Assembly (NCBI GenBank): GCA_030426845.1
Contig: JAUHXR010000050.1
Span: 1-37,500, forward strand
DNA length: 37,500 nucleotides
Direction of reading: 5' to 3'
Source: Polyangia bacterium
GTDB taxonomy: Bacteria; Myxococcota_A; Polyangia; Polyangiales; Sandaracinaceae
The notes under the pieces are model-generated. The model was given only the letters and a program-made list of their open reading frames with translations. It ran no database searches and was not told the origin of the DNA. Shown piece after piece: positions 17,179 to 24,832 of this stretch. Every line of letters starts with the position of its first letter. Positions within the stretch are counted from its first letter, which is position 1. A program made the position numbers and the translations under genes.

Positions 17179-17213
17179 TCCCAACCGAGAGAGCCCGCGA
17201 GGTTGGGTGTGGC

Positions 17214-17243
17214 TTGACACCCCCGAGCCCGGCTACCCATCCT
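17214..17243 (+). promoter_or_regulatory. Possible promoter for the response-regulator/DUF4388 gene
   Basis: A perfect TTGACA at 17214-17219 is followed by CATCCT at 17238-17243 (18-bp spacer). The -10 match is weak. It lies back-to-back with the IPT promoter. Confidence 0.3.
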
Positions 17244-17289
17244 TCGGCCGGGCCGATGGCGCTTCGGGCAAGAGGGGACTGACCAAACC

Positions 17290-20200
17290 GTGGCCAAGAA
17301 AAGCCTGCTCCTCGTGGACGCAGACCCCCGCTCGCTGAGGGTGTTGGAGGTCAGTCTGCGCAAAGCGGGCTACTCCGTCGCGACGTGCCGGGACGCGTCG
17401 GGCGCGCTCGAGACGGTCGAGCTGAGCCAGCCCGACCTCATCCTGAGCGACACCCGCCTCCCGGGGATGAACGGCTTCGCGCTCGTCGAGGAGCTGCGCA
17501 CGCGCGAGGAGCTCAACGGCGTCCCGTTCATGTTCCTGTCGAGCGACTCGTCGGTGGAGAGCAAGGTCCGCGGTCTCGAGCTGGGCGTCGAGGACTACCT
17601 GACGAAGCCCATCTACATCAAAGAGATCATCACCCGGATCAACCTCACCCTGCAGCGGCAGGAGCGCGAGGGCCTCGCCCGGCGCACCTCGGTCGCGAAG
17701 ACCCGGTTCACCGGGTCGCTCGGCGACATGGGCTTGGTCGACCTGCTCCAGACGATCGACATCAGCCGCAAGTCGGGCGTGCTCGAGCTCAGCCACGAGG
17801 CGAGCGTCGGGACGATCACCTTCAAGGAGGGCCAGCTCGTCGACGCCGAGCTCGGCAAGCTGGTCGCGGAGGCGGCGATCTACCGCCTGCTCCTCTGGAA
17901 CGAGGGCGACTTCGAGATCGACTTCCGCCCGGTGCGCGTCGAGCAGCGCATCCGCGCGTCCACGCAGGCGATCCTCATGGAGGGCATGCGGCGCATCGAC
18001 GAGTGGGGCCGCCTGCTCGAGCAGATCCCGTCGCTCGACAACGTCTTCGAGGTCTCGGAGGAGGAGCTGGTCGAGCGCCTCGCGGAGATCCCGGACGAGA
18101 TCAACGGGATCCTCAAGCACATCGACGGGCGCCGCTCGCTGATGCAGATCCTCGACGCGGTCGCGGAGGACGATCTCGAGACCCTCACCGCGATCACCAA
18201 GCTCTACTTCGAGGGCATCATCTTCCCGACGGGGCGCACCGCGGGCGCGGTCGCCGACGAGCCCCTCGAGGAGCAGCTCGTGCCCGGTGAGGCCGACCCG
18301 ACGCCCAGCGATCCGGCGGGGCTCGTGCCGCGCGCGGCGACCGAGCCGCCGCCGGCGCCCCCCGAGGAGGACGCCGAGGTCGACGCCGAGCTGGACGCCG
18401 AGGTCGCGGCCGAGGCGGACGAAGCGGAGTCCCCCGCCGACGACGAGACCGCGGCGCCGGATGATGGGGCGGCCGAGGACGAGGCGGCCGAGGACGAGTC
18501 GGTCGAGGACGAGTCGGTCGAGGACGAGACGGCCGAGGACGAGTCGGCCGACGACGATCGTGCGATCGCTAACGCGGCCCGGGAAGCGTCCGGCACGGAT
18601 GTGTCACAGCGTGCCGACGGAACGCCTCCCGAGGAGGCGCAGATCGCGGCCACCGCGCCCGATCCGGTTGACGGAACGCCCCCTGCACCCGAGATCGAGC
18701 CTCACGGCGAAGAGACGGCCGAGGCCGCCGCCGCACACGAATCCCCCGCAGACCCCCCTGCGGACGATCCCCCCGCAGCAGACGACGCAGAAGAGGACGA
18801 ACAGATGGCACGCAACGGCAGGCGCAGGCGCAGGCGTCGGATGAAGAGCAACGCACCCGAGGCCCCCGAGGTCCAGCAGGCCGAGGAGCAGGCCCAGACC
18901 AACGTCATCCAGTTCCCCGCGCAGGCGCGCGCGGCCGCGGGCTCCGACGTGGTGGTGACCGAGGGCAGCGACGTCGCGCTCGACGCCGAGGCCGAGGTGC
19001 GCGCGGACTCGACCCAGACCGGGCTCAAGGCCGACGTGTCCGAGACCGCGGCGGACGACGCGCCGGCCGAGGCGGCCGAGGCCGAGGCCGAGGCGAAGGC
19101 CGAGCCCGAGGCGACCGAGTCCGCGCCGTCCGAGGCGGCCCAGAGCGAGACGTCCGAGGCCGAGTCGACTCAGACCGAGGCGAGCCAGACCGAGACGGCC
19201 AAGGCCGAGACGGCCAAGGCCGAGACGGCCAAGGCCGAGCCCGAGCAGGCCGAGCCCGAGAAGGCCGAGCCGGCGAAGGCCGAGCCGGCCGCCGAGGTGA
19301 AGGCGTCAGACGACGACGAGGACGAGGGCCGCCGGCGTCGCGGCAAGAAGGGCAAGAAGAAGGGCCGGCGGAGCAAGCGCGACGAGGCCCGTCGCTCCAG
19401 CGCGCCGCCGGCAGAGTCCAAGTCGGACGCCAAGTCGGACGAGCCGCCCAAGCGGGCCGAGTCCAAGCGGGCCGAGTCCAAGCCGGCCGAGTCCAAGCCG
19501 GCCGCCGCGAAGAGCGAGGCCAAGAGCGACGCCCCGAAGAAGCGCCGCAAGAAGAGCGCGACGACCTCGAGCGCGGAGATCCGGGCCCTCAGCTCGACCG
19601 GCGAGCACGCGGAGATCGCCGAGGGCTTCTTCAGCACGAAGGCGCCCGCGCCGGTCACCCACGAGACCTGGGACGACCTGCAGCGCGACGCGATCCCGAT
19701 GGCGCCGGGGATGAAGCAGGCGAAGTACGCCACGCTCGGAATCCTCGCGGCGGGCGTGGCCCTGATCGGCGGCTTCTTCGTCTATCAGAACTACGTCATG
19801 CCGGCCCCGCAGCCGCGGCTCGCGGAGCCGGGCCAGGCGGAGCTCAGCGGCTTCGCGAACCTCCCCGACGCGCCTCCCCCGACGGAGACCGAGGAGACGG
19901 AGGCCGAGCCGACCGAGGCGCCTCCGTCCACCGCGCCGGTCGCGGCGGTCACGCCGACGGAGGGCGAGCCGACCGAGGGCGAGCCGACCGAGGGTGAGCC
20001 GACCGAGGGTGAGCTCACCGAGGGGGAGCCGACCGAGGCCGAGCCGACGGAGGCCGAGCCGACCGAGGTCGCCGTCGCTGAGCCCACGGAGGCCGAGCCG
20101 ACGGAGGCCGAGCCGACGGAGGCTGAGCCCACGGAGGCTGAGCCGACGGAGGCCGAGCCGACGGAGGCCGCGCCCGCGGGCGATCCGGCCGCGGCCGACC

Positions 20201-20433
20201 GCCTCAGCCGTCAGGCGCTGCGCGCGCTCAACCGGCGCGCGAACAGCGAGGCCGCCGGCTTCGCCCAGCAGGCGGTCGCCGCCGACCGCACCAACGCGAT
20301 GGGCTGGCTGGTGCTCGGGGCGGCGCGCTCCGAGCTGGGCGACGCCGCGGGCGCGCGGGAGGCGTACCAGAGCTGCGTCGACCACGGCTCGAACCGCCAG
20401 ACGGTCCGAGACTGCCGGGCGATGCTGCGGTAG
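17290..20433 (+). CDS. Receiver-DUF4388 (PATAN) protein with long disordered linker, transmembrane helix and TPR tail
   Basis: The 1047-residue product starts at GTG 17290 with GAGGGG about 12 nt upstream. Residues 1-125 are a receiver domain (D10, D12, phospho-acceptor D54 in [10 protein letters not shown]106). Residues 139-240 match the DUF4388/PATAN fold of myxobacterial signalling proteins ([35 protein letters not shown]), followed by a small helical domain to about 312. A very long Glu/Ala/Asp/Thr-rich segment, with a Lys/Arg block at 680-705, runs to one hydrophobic helix at about 813-836 ([17 protein letters not shown]). EPTEA repeats and a TPR-like pair end the protein. A receiver domain joined to a membrane anchor is unusual. 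An internal ATG at 18805 (codon 506) follows a purine-rich stretch. Confidence 0.92.
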   Translation: MAKKSLLLVDADPRSLRVLEVSLRKAGYSVATCRDASGALETVELSQPDLILSDTRLPGMNGFALVEELRTREELNGVPFMFLSSDSSVESKVRGLELGVEDYLTKPIYIKEIITRINLTLQRQEREGLARRTSVAKTRFTGSLGDMGLVDLLQTIDISRKSGVLELSHEASVGTITFKEGQLVDAELGKLVAEAAIYRLLLWNEGDFEIDFRPVRVEQRIRASTQAILMEGMRRIDEWGRLLEQIPSLDNVFEVSEEELVERLAEIPDEINGILKHIDGRRSLMQILDAVAEDDLETLTAITKLYFEGIIFPTGRTAGAVADEPLEEQLVPGEADPTPSDPAGLVPRAATEPPPAPPEEDAEVDAELDAEVAAEADEAESPADDETAAPDDGAAEDEAAEDESVEDESVEDETAEDESADDDRAIANAAREASGTDVSQRADGTPPEEAQIAATAPDPVDGTPPAPEIEPHGEETAEAAAAHESPADPPADDPPAADDAEEDEQMARNGRRRRRRRMKSNAPEAPEVQQAEEQAQTNVIQFPAQARAAAGSDVVVTEGSDVALDAEAEVRADSTQTGLKADVSETAADDAPAEAAEAEAEAKAEPEATESAPSEAAQSETSEAESTQTEASQTETAKAETAKAETAKAEPEQAEPEKAEPAKAEPAAEVKASDDDEDEGRRRRGKKGKKKGRRSKRDEARRSSAPPAESKSDAKSDEPPKRAESKRAESKPAESKPAAAKSEAKSDAPKKRRKKSATTSSAEIRALSSTGEHAEIAEGFFSTKAPAPVTHETWDDLQRDAIPMAPGMKQAKYATLGILAAGVALIGGFFVYQNYVMPAPQPRLAEPGQAELSGFANLPDAPPPTETEETEAEPTEAPPSTAPVAAVTPTEGEPTEGEPTEGEPTEGELTEGEPTEAEPTEAEPTEVAVAEPTEAEPTEAEPTEAEPTEAEPTEAEPTEAAPAGDPAAADRLSRQALRALNRRANSEAAGFAQQAVAADRTNAMGWLVLGAARSELGDAAGAREAYQSCVDHGSNRQTVRDCRAMLR
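19966..20169 (+). repeat. 15-bp tandem repeats coding [10 protein letters not shown]
   Basis: About a dozen copies of a gagccgacggaggcc-type unit, with one irregular AVA insertion, code a Glu/Pro/Thr spacer just outside the membrane helix. Unit length is a multiple of three, so copy-number change would keep the frame. Confidence 0.85.
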
Positions 20434-20439
20434 CCGGTC

Positions 20440-20470
20440 GATGAAGACCGCCCCCAGGGCGGTCGTCATC
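20440..20470. terminator. Hairpin terminator between convergent genes
   Basis: GACCGCCC-CCA-GGGCGGTC is a perfect 8-bp stem extended by GATGA/TCATC after one A-G mismatch. It lies 7 bp after the stop of the large response-regulator gene and has no T tract. The rest of the 189-bp gap to 20622 shows no gene. Confidence 0.65.
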
Positions 20471-20622
20471 AACCCCGGGTGCCCGTGCCCGCGCTTCGCC
20501 GGGCAGCACCGGATGAGCTCCATCCGCAGGCTCCCCGCCAACCGTGTCGGAGACGGGACGGGGCGGGGGCGCGGATCGGCGACGTGCTGCGATCGCCCGT
20601 GCCCGCGGAGACGTGCTGGGGC

Positions 20623-21345
20623 TCAGGGGTCGTTTCGCTTGGGCTGGTCCTCCAGCCCGAGGTGCTCCTCGAACGCCCACTCGAGGTAGTCCGCGGGCTC
20701 GCGGGACGGCAGCCCCCGCAGCAGCGGGACGATGTCCCCGTCGTCCGTCTCGAGCGACAGCTCCCAGCTCACCTGGCTCGGGTCGCGCAGGCCCCGCTGC
20801 TGGGTGACCGCGAGCTGACGCACCGAGCCCGCCCGCACCTCGCGCTCCCCGAACCACGGGATCGGCCCGTGCTGAACCCGGAGCCGGCCGTCCTTCACCT
20901 CGAAGGTCGTGGTGTTGAGCCAGGCGGCCGCGCACCCGTAGACGAAGACCGCCGGGACGAGCGCCATGAAGGCGGCGGAGATCCAGTCGAGGACACCGCC
21001 GCCGACCGCGCCCGCGAAGGCGACGACCACCGCGCCCGTCCCGACGACCCCGAGGAAGGGCGCGAGCCAGGTCGTCGTGCGGTCCCGCCAGCGCCGCCGG
21101 ATCACGAGCGGCCGGGACGGAGCGCGTCGGTACCCTCCCTCGGCCGCCAGCGCCGGCTCTCCCGTCTCGACCGTCATCCCCGGCGGCAGCGGCGGGCGCC
21201 GGCGCGCGATCGTCTCGCGCCGCGGCGGCGTGAAGGCGTGCGCGCACCCGGGGCAGGTCGCGCGCGCCTCGGCGCGGTCGAGCGCCGCCTCCGGCACGAG
21301 CGCATCACAGCGAGGGCAGCGGACGTTGAGCGTCGACACCCCCAC
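20623..21345 (-). CDS. Zinc-ribbon membrane protein of unknown function
   Basis: The 240-residue product begins with a CPRCD-CPGCAH zinc ribbon (about 10-35), then an Arg-rich linker, two adjacent transmembrane helices (about 92-112 and 117-140) and a cytoplasmic C-terminal domain with PH-like strands (TTFEVKDGRLRVQHG, VRQLAVTQQRG, SWELSLETDDGD). The start is GTG at 21345; GTG 21339 is an alternative and neither has a clear ribosome binding site. It converges on the response-regulator gene and is divergent from the thiolase. The family was not recognised beyond these parts. Confidence 0.82.
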   Translation of the reverse strand: MGVSTLNVRCPRCDALVPEAALDRAEARATCPGCAHAFTPPRRETIARRRPPLPPGMTVETGEPALAAEGGYRRAPSRPLVIRRRWRDRTTTWLAPFLGVVGTGAVVVAFAGAVGGGVLDWISAAFMALVPAVFVYGCAAAWLNTTTFEVKDGRLRVQHGPIPWFGEREVRAGSVRQLAVTQQRGLRDPSQVSWELSLETDDGDIVPLLRGLPSREPADYLEWAFEEHLGLEDQPKRNDP

Positions 21346-21425
21346 AGGGTAATTCCGACCCCGTCGTGCGCTCGCGCATTGCTCGGCGCGCGGCCGCGGC
21401 TTACCCCCCGCTGCATGGAGGGACG

Positions 21426-22631
21426 ATGACCGAAGCCGTGATCGTGGATGGCGTGCGTACGCCGATCGGCCGCCACCGAGGCGGGCTCAGCGGGGTGCGC
21501 CCCGACGACCTCGCGGCGCACGTGATCGCGCAGCTCCTCGAGCGTCAGCCGGCGGCCAAGGGCGCGGTGGAGGAGGTCCTCTTCGGCGACACGAACCAGG
21601 CGGGCGAGGACAACCGCAACGTCGCGCGCATGGCGCTGCTGCTCGCCGGGCTGCCCTACGAGGTCTCCGGCGTCACCGTCAACCGCCTCTGCGGCAGCGG
21701 CCTCGAGGCGGTCATCCAGGCGTCCCGCGCGATCCGGCTCGGCGACCACGAGGTCTGCGTCGCGGGCGGCGTCGAGTCGATGAGCCGCGCCCCCTACGCG
21801 TTCGCGAAGGCCGACGAGGCGTTCCCCCGCACGCCGCCGACCGTCTACGACACGAGCCTCGGGTGGCGCTTCGAGAACCCGAAGATGGCCGAGCGCTTCG
21901 AGCTGATCGGGATGGGGCAGACCGCCGAGAACGTGGCCGAGGAGCACTCGGTGAGCCGCGCCGATCAGGACGCCTTCGCCCTCGCGAGCCACCAGAAGGC
22001 CGCGGCCGCGTGGGAGGCCGGGCGCTTCGACGACGAGGTGGTGCCGGTCACGACGCCGCCGCCTCACCGCAAGGCCCCGCCGGGGACCTTCACGCGCGAC
22101 GAGTCCATCCGCCCCGACAGCTCGCTCGAGGCGCTCGGCAAGCTGCGCGCGGTGTTCCGCGAGGGCGGCAGCGTCACCGCGGGCAACAGCTCGCCGCTCA
22201 ACGACGGGGCGGCCGCGCTGCTCGTCACGAGCGACGCCTTCGCCAAGGCGAACGGCCTGACCCCGATCGCCCGCGTCCGCGCCACCGGGGTCGCCGGCGT
22301 GCACCCGAGCACGATGGGCATCGGCCCGGTGCCGGCCACGCGGCAGGCCCTGAAGAAGGCCGGCCTCACCGCGAAGGACCTCGACCTCGTCGAGCTCAAC
22401 GAGGCCTTCGCCGCCCAGTCCCTCGCCTGCGTCCGGGCCCTCGAGCTGGACGAGTCGAAGGTCAACGTGAACGGCGGGGCGATCGCCCTCGGGCACCCGA
22501 TCGGCTGCTCGGGCGCGCGCATCGTCGGCACGCTCGCGCACGAGATGCGGCGCCGCGACGCCACGCTGGGCCTCGCGACGCTCTGCATCGGGGTCGGTCA
22601 GGGCCTCGCGCTGATCCTCGAGCGCGTCTGA
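21426..22631 (+). CDS. Acetyl-CoA C-acyltransferase (thiolase)
   Basis: Cytoplasmic thiolase of 401 residues, the full family length. It cleaves 3-ketoacyl-CoA or condenses acetyl-CoA. Catalytic elements are C89 in NRLCGSGLEA, the GHPIGCSGAR motif with the active-site His near 357, and the second Cys in TLCIGVGQG near 387. The NQAGEDNRNVARMALLLAG segment resembles beta-ketoadipyl-CoA thiolases (PcaF/PaaJ) as well as general degradative thiolases, so the substrate is open. The ATG at 21426 has GGAGGG 5-10 nt upstream. It stands alone with no beta-oxidation partner in the window. Confidence 0.95.
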   Translation: MTEAVIVDGVRTPIGRHRGGLSGVRPDDLAAHVIAQLLERQPAAKGAVEEVLFGDTNQAGEDNRNVARMALLLAGLPYEVSGVTVNRLCGSGLEAVIQASRAIRLGDHEVCVAGGVESMSRAPYAFAKADEAFPRTPPTVYDTSLGWRFENPKMAERFELIGMGQTAENVAEEHSVSRADQDAFALASHQKAAAAWEAGRFDDEVVPVTTPPPHRKAPPGTFTRDESIRPDSSLEALGKLRAVFREGGSVTAGNSSPLNDGAAALLVTSDAFAKANGLTPIARVRATGVAGVHPSTMGIGPVPATRQALKKAGLTAKDLDLVELNEAFAAQSLACVRALELDESKVNVNGGAIALGHPIGCSGARIVGTLAHEMRRRDATLGLATLCIGVGQGLALILERV

Positions 22632-22748
22632 CTCGTCACGCGGCCGTCCTGCGCCCTGTCGCGTCCCGGAGAGCACGGGTCGCGCACGGGGCGAGGGGCG
22701 AATTCCCGGGCGAGAGCAGCTCCGGCGGTGCCTCGAACGGAGTTCGCG

Positions 22749-22772
22749 GAGGTCCGACCGCCGTCGGACCTC
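22749..22772. terminator. Perfect 10-bp inverted repeat downstream of the thiolase
   Basis: GAGGTCCGAC-CGCC-GTCGGACCTC forms a perfect 10-bp stem with a 4-nt loop, 117 bp after the thiolase stop. GTCGGACCTC recurs at about 22990, followed by a similar CAAAC stretch. It is terminator-like but without a T tract. Confidence 0.4.
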
Positions 22773-22806
22773 GCGCAAACTCTCTTCGGGGAGTGGAGGG
22801 GACCTG

Positions 22807-22980
22807 CCGGCGGATGGGGGTACCTCCGCGCGGGAGGTGAGGGGCTGGTCCGGCGGATGGCCACCCCTCCGCGCGGGGAGGGGGAGGACGGTCCGGCGGA
22901 TGGGGGGACCTCCGCGCGGGGAGGTCAGCGGACGGTCCGTCGGACGGGGGTACCTCCGCGCGACGAGGGGAGGGCGCCCG
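22807..22980. repeat. Four-copy 43-44 bp tandem repeat (array A)
   Basis: Units begin with CCGGCGGATGG or a variant at 22807, 22850, 22893 and 22937. Most contain ACCTCCGCGCGGGAGGT, a 6-bp hairpin. It lies in the 768-bp gap between the convergent thiolase and kelch genes. Confidence 0.75.
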
Positions 22981-23013
22981 CCGGCGGCGGTCGGACCTCA
23001 AACAAGAGTGTTT

Positions 23014-23285
23014 GGGGTGGGGTCGGCGGTAGTCCGATCGGAGTGCAGTCGGTTCGGGGTGAGGGCGGCGGTGGTCCGATCGGAGTGCACTCGGTTCGGG
23101 GTGGGGTCGGCAGTGGTCCGATCGGAGTGGACTCGGTTCGGGGTGGGGGCGGCGGTGCTTCGATCGGAGTGGACTCGGTTCGGGGTGGGGTCGGCGGTGC
23201 TTCGATCGGAGTCGACTCGGTTCGGGGTGGGGTCGGCGGTGCCTCGATCGGAGTCGGCTCGGTTCGGGGTGGGGTCGGCGGTGGT
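23014..23285. repeat. 42-bp tandem repeat, six full copies plus a partial (array B)
   Basis: Units start with GGGGTG at 23014, 23056, 23098, 23140, 23182, 23224 and 23266, exactly 42 bp apart. Each has two palindromic cores: CCGATCGG (TCGATCGG or TCGATCGA-like in later copies) and GAGTNNACTC, whose centre varies (GC, GG, CG). The period is a multiple of three, so several frames are open on both strands, which is not evidence of coding. Confidence 0.9.
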
Positions 23286-23335
23286 CGGCGTCGTGCTCGC
23301 TCGTGAGCGGGTACGGAGACGAGAACGACGTACGC

Positions 23336-23361
23336 GCACGTGCACGAGGACGTGCACGTGC
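23336..23361. terminator. Perfect 11-bp inverted repeat before the kelch gene 3' end
   Basis: GCACGTGCACG-AGGA-CGTGCACGTGC forms an 11-bp stem with a 4-nt loop, 39 bp from the kelch stop. Its place between convergent genes suggests a terminator. Confidence 0.45.
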
Positions 23362-23399
23362 ACGGTGGGTTGACGTCCTGGGTCGGGGCGCCGTTGCGG

Positions 23400-24710
23400 T
23401 CAGCGACCGGTCAGGATCGCGATGTCTTGATAGACCGCGCGCGTCGTGTTGCCGAAGCCGAAGAACGACGCGCCGCTCACCGGGTCCCACCATCCGGCGC
23501 CCGAGGAGCGCAGCGGGGGCTCGTCCTCGCGGTCGACCCGCGTGACGCTCTCGGCGCCGGGGGTGAGGTCGAAGGCCCACAACCCCTCCGACGTCGTCAT
23601 CGCGTCGGCGGTCCCGCCGAACACGTACATCCGGCGGTGCTCCTCGTCGTAGACCGTCGTCCCGTTGCGGCGCCCCGGCGGGACGGCGTCCCCTTCGAGC
23701 AGCCGCACCCAGCGCGGGCCTCCCTCGAGCTCGAGCGCCCAGAGGTCGCGGGCCGGGTTGATCGCCTGCGTTCCGCGCGCGCCGCTGTAGAGCACGACCC
23801 GGCGCGCGTCCGCGTCGAACGCGTAGAAGAAGCCGTAGCGGCCCTCCGGGCGTTCGCCCTCGAGGTTGATCTCGGTCCACACCGCGACGCCGTCCTGCAG
23901 CTCCATGCGCCAGAGGTCGTCGTGGATCCCCTGACCGAAGCCGGCGAAGGTGTAGAAGACCTCGGCGCCCGGGTCGTAGACGAACCCGTGCAGGGTGCGC
24001 GGCCACACGTCCCCGCGCTGCTCGACCGTCTCGAAGCGGACCGTCGCCGACGAGAAGTCGACCCGGACGAGGTCGGTCAAGAGCTCCCGCTCGCCGTTGC
24101 CCCCGAAGAGGTACGCGGTCGACGTCCCCGGGATGACGGCGGCGCGCCGTGAGCCGCCGACCGGGAGCTCGCCCTCGTAGAGGAGGGGTGACCAGGTGTG
24201 GTCGTCGAGGTCGAAGCTCCAGGCGTCCTGGAGGATCTCGCCGTAGGGGGAGTACCCGCTGCCGCTGATCATGATCGCGCGACGGTTCGCCTCGTCGACG
24301 ATCACCGCGGGGTGCTCGCGCGCCTCCGGCCCGCCCGGCTCGGTCCATTCCATCCGCTCGGCCCACCGGAGCGCGCGCGGCGTGATGACGAGCGTCGCCT
24401 CCGCGGCCAGGCCCTCCGGATCGGTCGCGCGGACGGTCACGGTCTGCGGGCCCGTCGCGTCGAAGGCGAGGCGAAGCTCGAGGCGCAGCGGGTCGGTCGC
24501 CACCTCGGCCTCGAGGCCGGGGTGCTCGCCGAGCACGGCGAGCTCGAGCGGATCCTCCTCGGCGTCGGTGGCCGTGAAGGCGACCGTCCAGCGCGCCCCC
24601 TCGTCGAGGGTGAGGGAGGCGGGGACCCCGTCGAGGACGGGCGCGGTGTTGGACGCGCAGCCCACCGCGAGGGCGGCGAGGGCGCAGGCGTAGCGGGCGT
24701 TCGTCGGCAA
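23400..24710 (-). CDS. Kelch-repeat lipoprotein with an Ig-like N-terminal domain
   Basis: The 436-residue product starts at TTG 24710, fixed by a perfect AGGAGG 6 nt upstream. The lipobox is LAVGC (Cys18). Residues 24-110 look like an immunoglobulin/cadherin-like domain (LDEGARWTVAFTATDAEEDPL, VTVRATDPEG). Residues 120-430 hold about five kelch-type beta-propeller blades (AYLFGGNG, MYVFGGTAD, VVLYSGARG, each followed by W or DLW). It is probably exported and anchored to a membrane. Ligand or enzymatic function is unknown; there is no galactose-oxidase copper site obvious. It is divergent from the STAND regulator gene. Confidence 0.9.
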   Translation of the reverse strand: MPTNARYACALAALAVGCASNTAPVLDGVPASLTLDEGARWTVAFTATDAEEDPLELAVLGEHPGLEAEVATDPLRLELRLAFDATGPQTVTVRATDPEGLAAEATLVITPRALRWAERMEWTEPGGPEAREHPAVIVDEANRRAIMISGSGYSPYGEILQDAWSFDLDDHTWSPLLYEGELPVGGSRRAAVIPGTSTAYLFGGNGERELLTDLVRVDFSSATVRFETVEQRGDVWPRTLHGFVYDPGAEVFYTFAGFGQGIHDDLWRMELQDGVAVWTEINLEGERPEGRYGFFYAFDADARRVVLYSGARGTQAINPARDLWALELEGGPRWVRLLEGDAVPPGRRNGTTVYDEEHRRMYVFGGTADAMTTSEGLWAFDLTPGAESVTRVDREDEPPLRSSGAGWWDPVSGASFFGFGNTTRAVYQDIAILTGR

Positions 24711-24768
24711 CTTCGACCTCCTGAGAATCGCGAGGTGTCACCGTGGTCCGCGGGCCGGGGCGGCGGCA

Positions 24769-24788
24769 GATTAAGCCCGATTAAACCC
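24769..24788. promoter_or_regulatory. 10-bp tandem direct repeat, candidate operator
   Basis: GATTAAGCCC and GATTAAACCC are adjacent, one helical turn apart, in the 122-bp divergent gap between the kelch and STAND genes. They are AT-rich against a very GC-rich background. OmpR/SARP-type winged helices bind such direct repeats. Confidence 0.35.
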
Positions 24789-24832
24789 GGCGCGTTGCGT
24801 CGCCCGCCGTCTGCGGGAGAGTACGAGCCGCG

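Noticed and set aside
23014-23285. 42-bp array as CRISPR
   Set aside because: No spacer-like unique segments between units and no cas genes.
22728-23306. 192-codon plus-strand frame with 14-residue repeats, and a 121-codon minus-strand frame over the same array
   Set aside because: The 42-bp period keeps every frame open on both strands. No ribosome binding site, signal or domain was seen, so coding cannot be supported.
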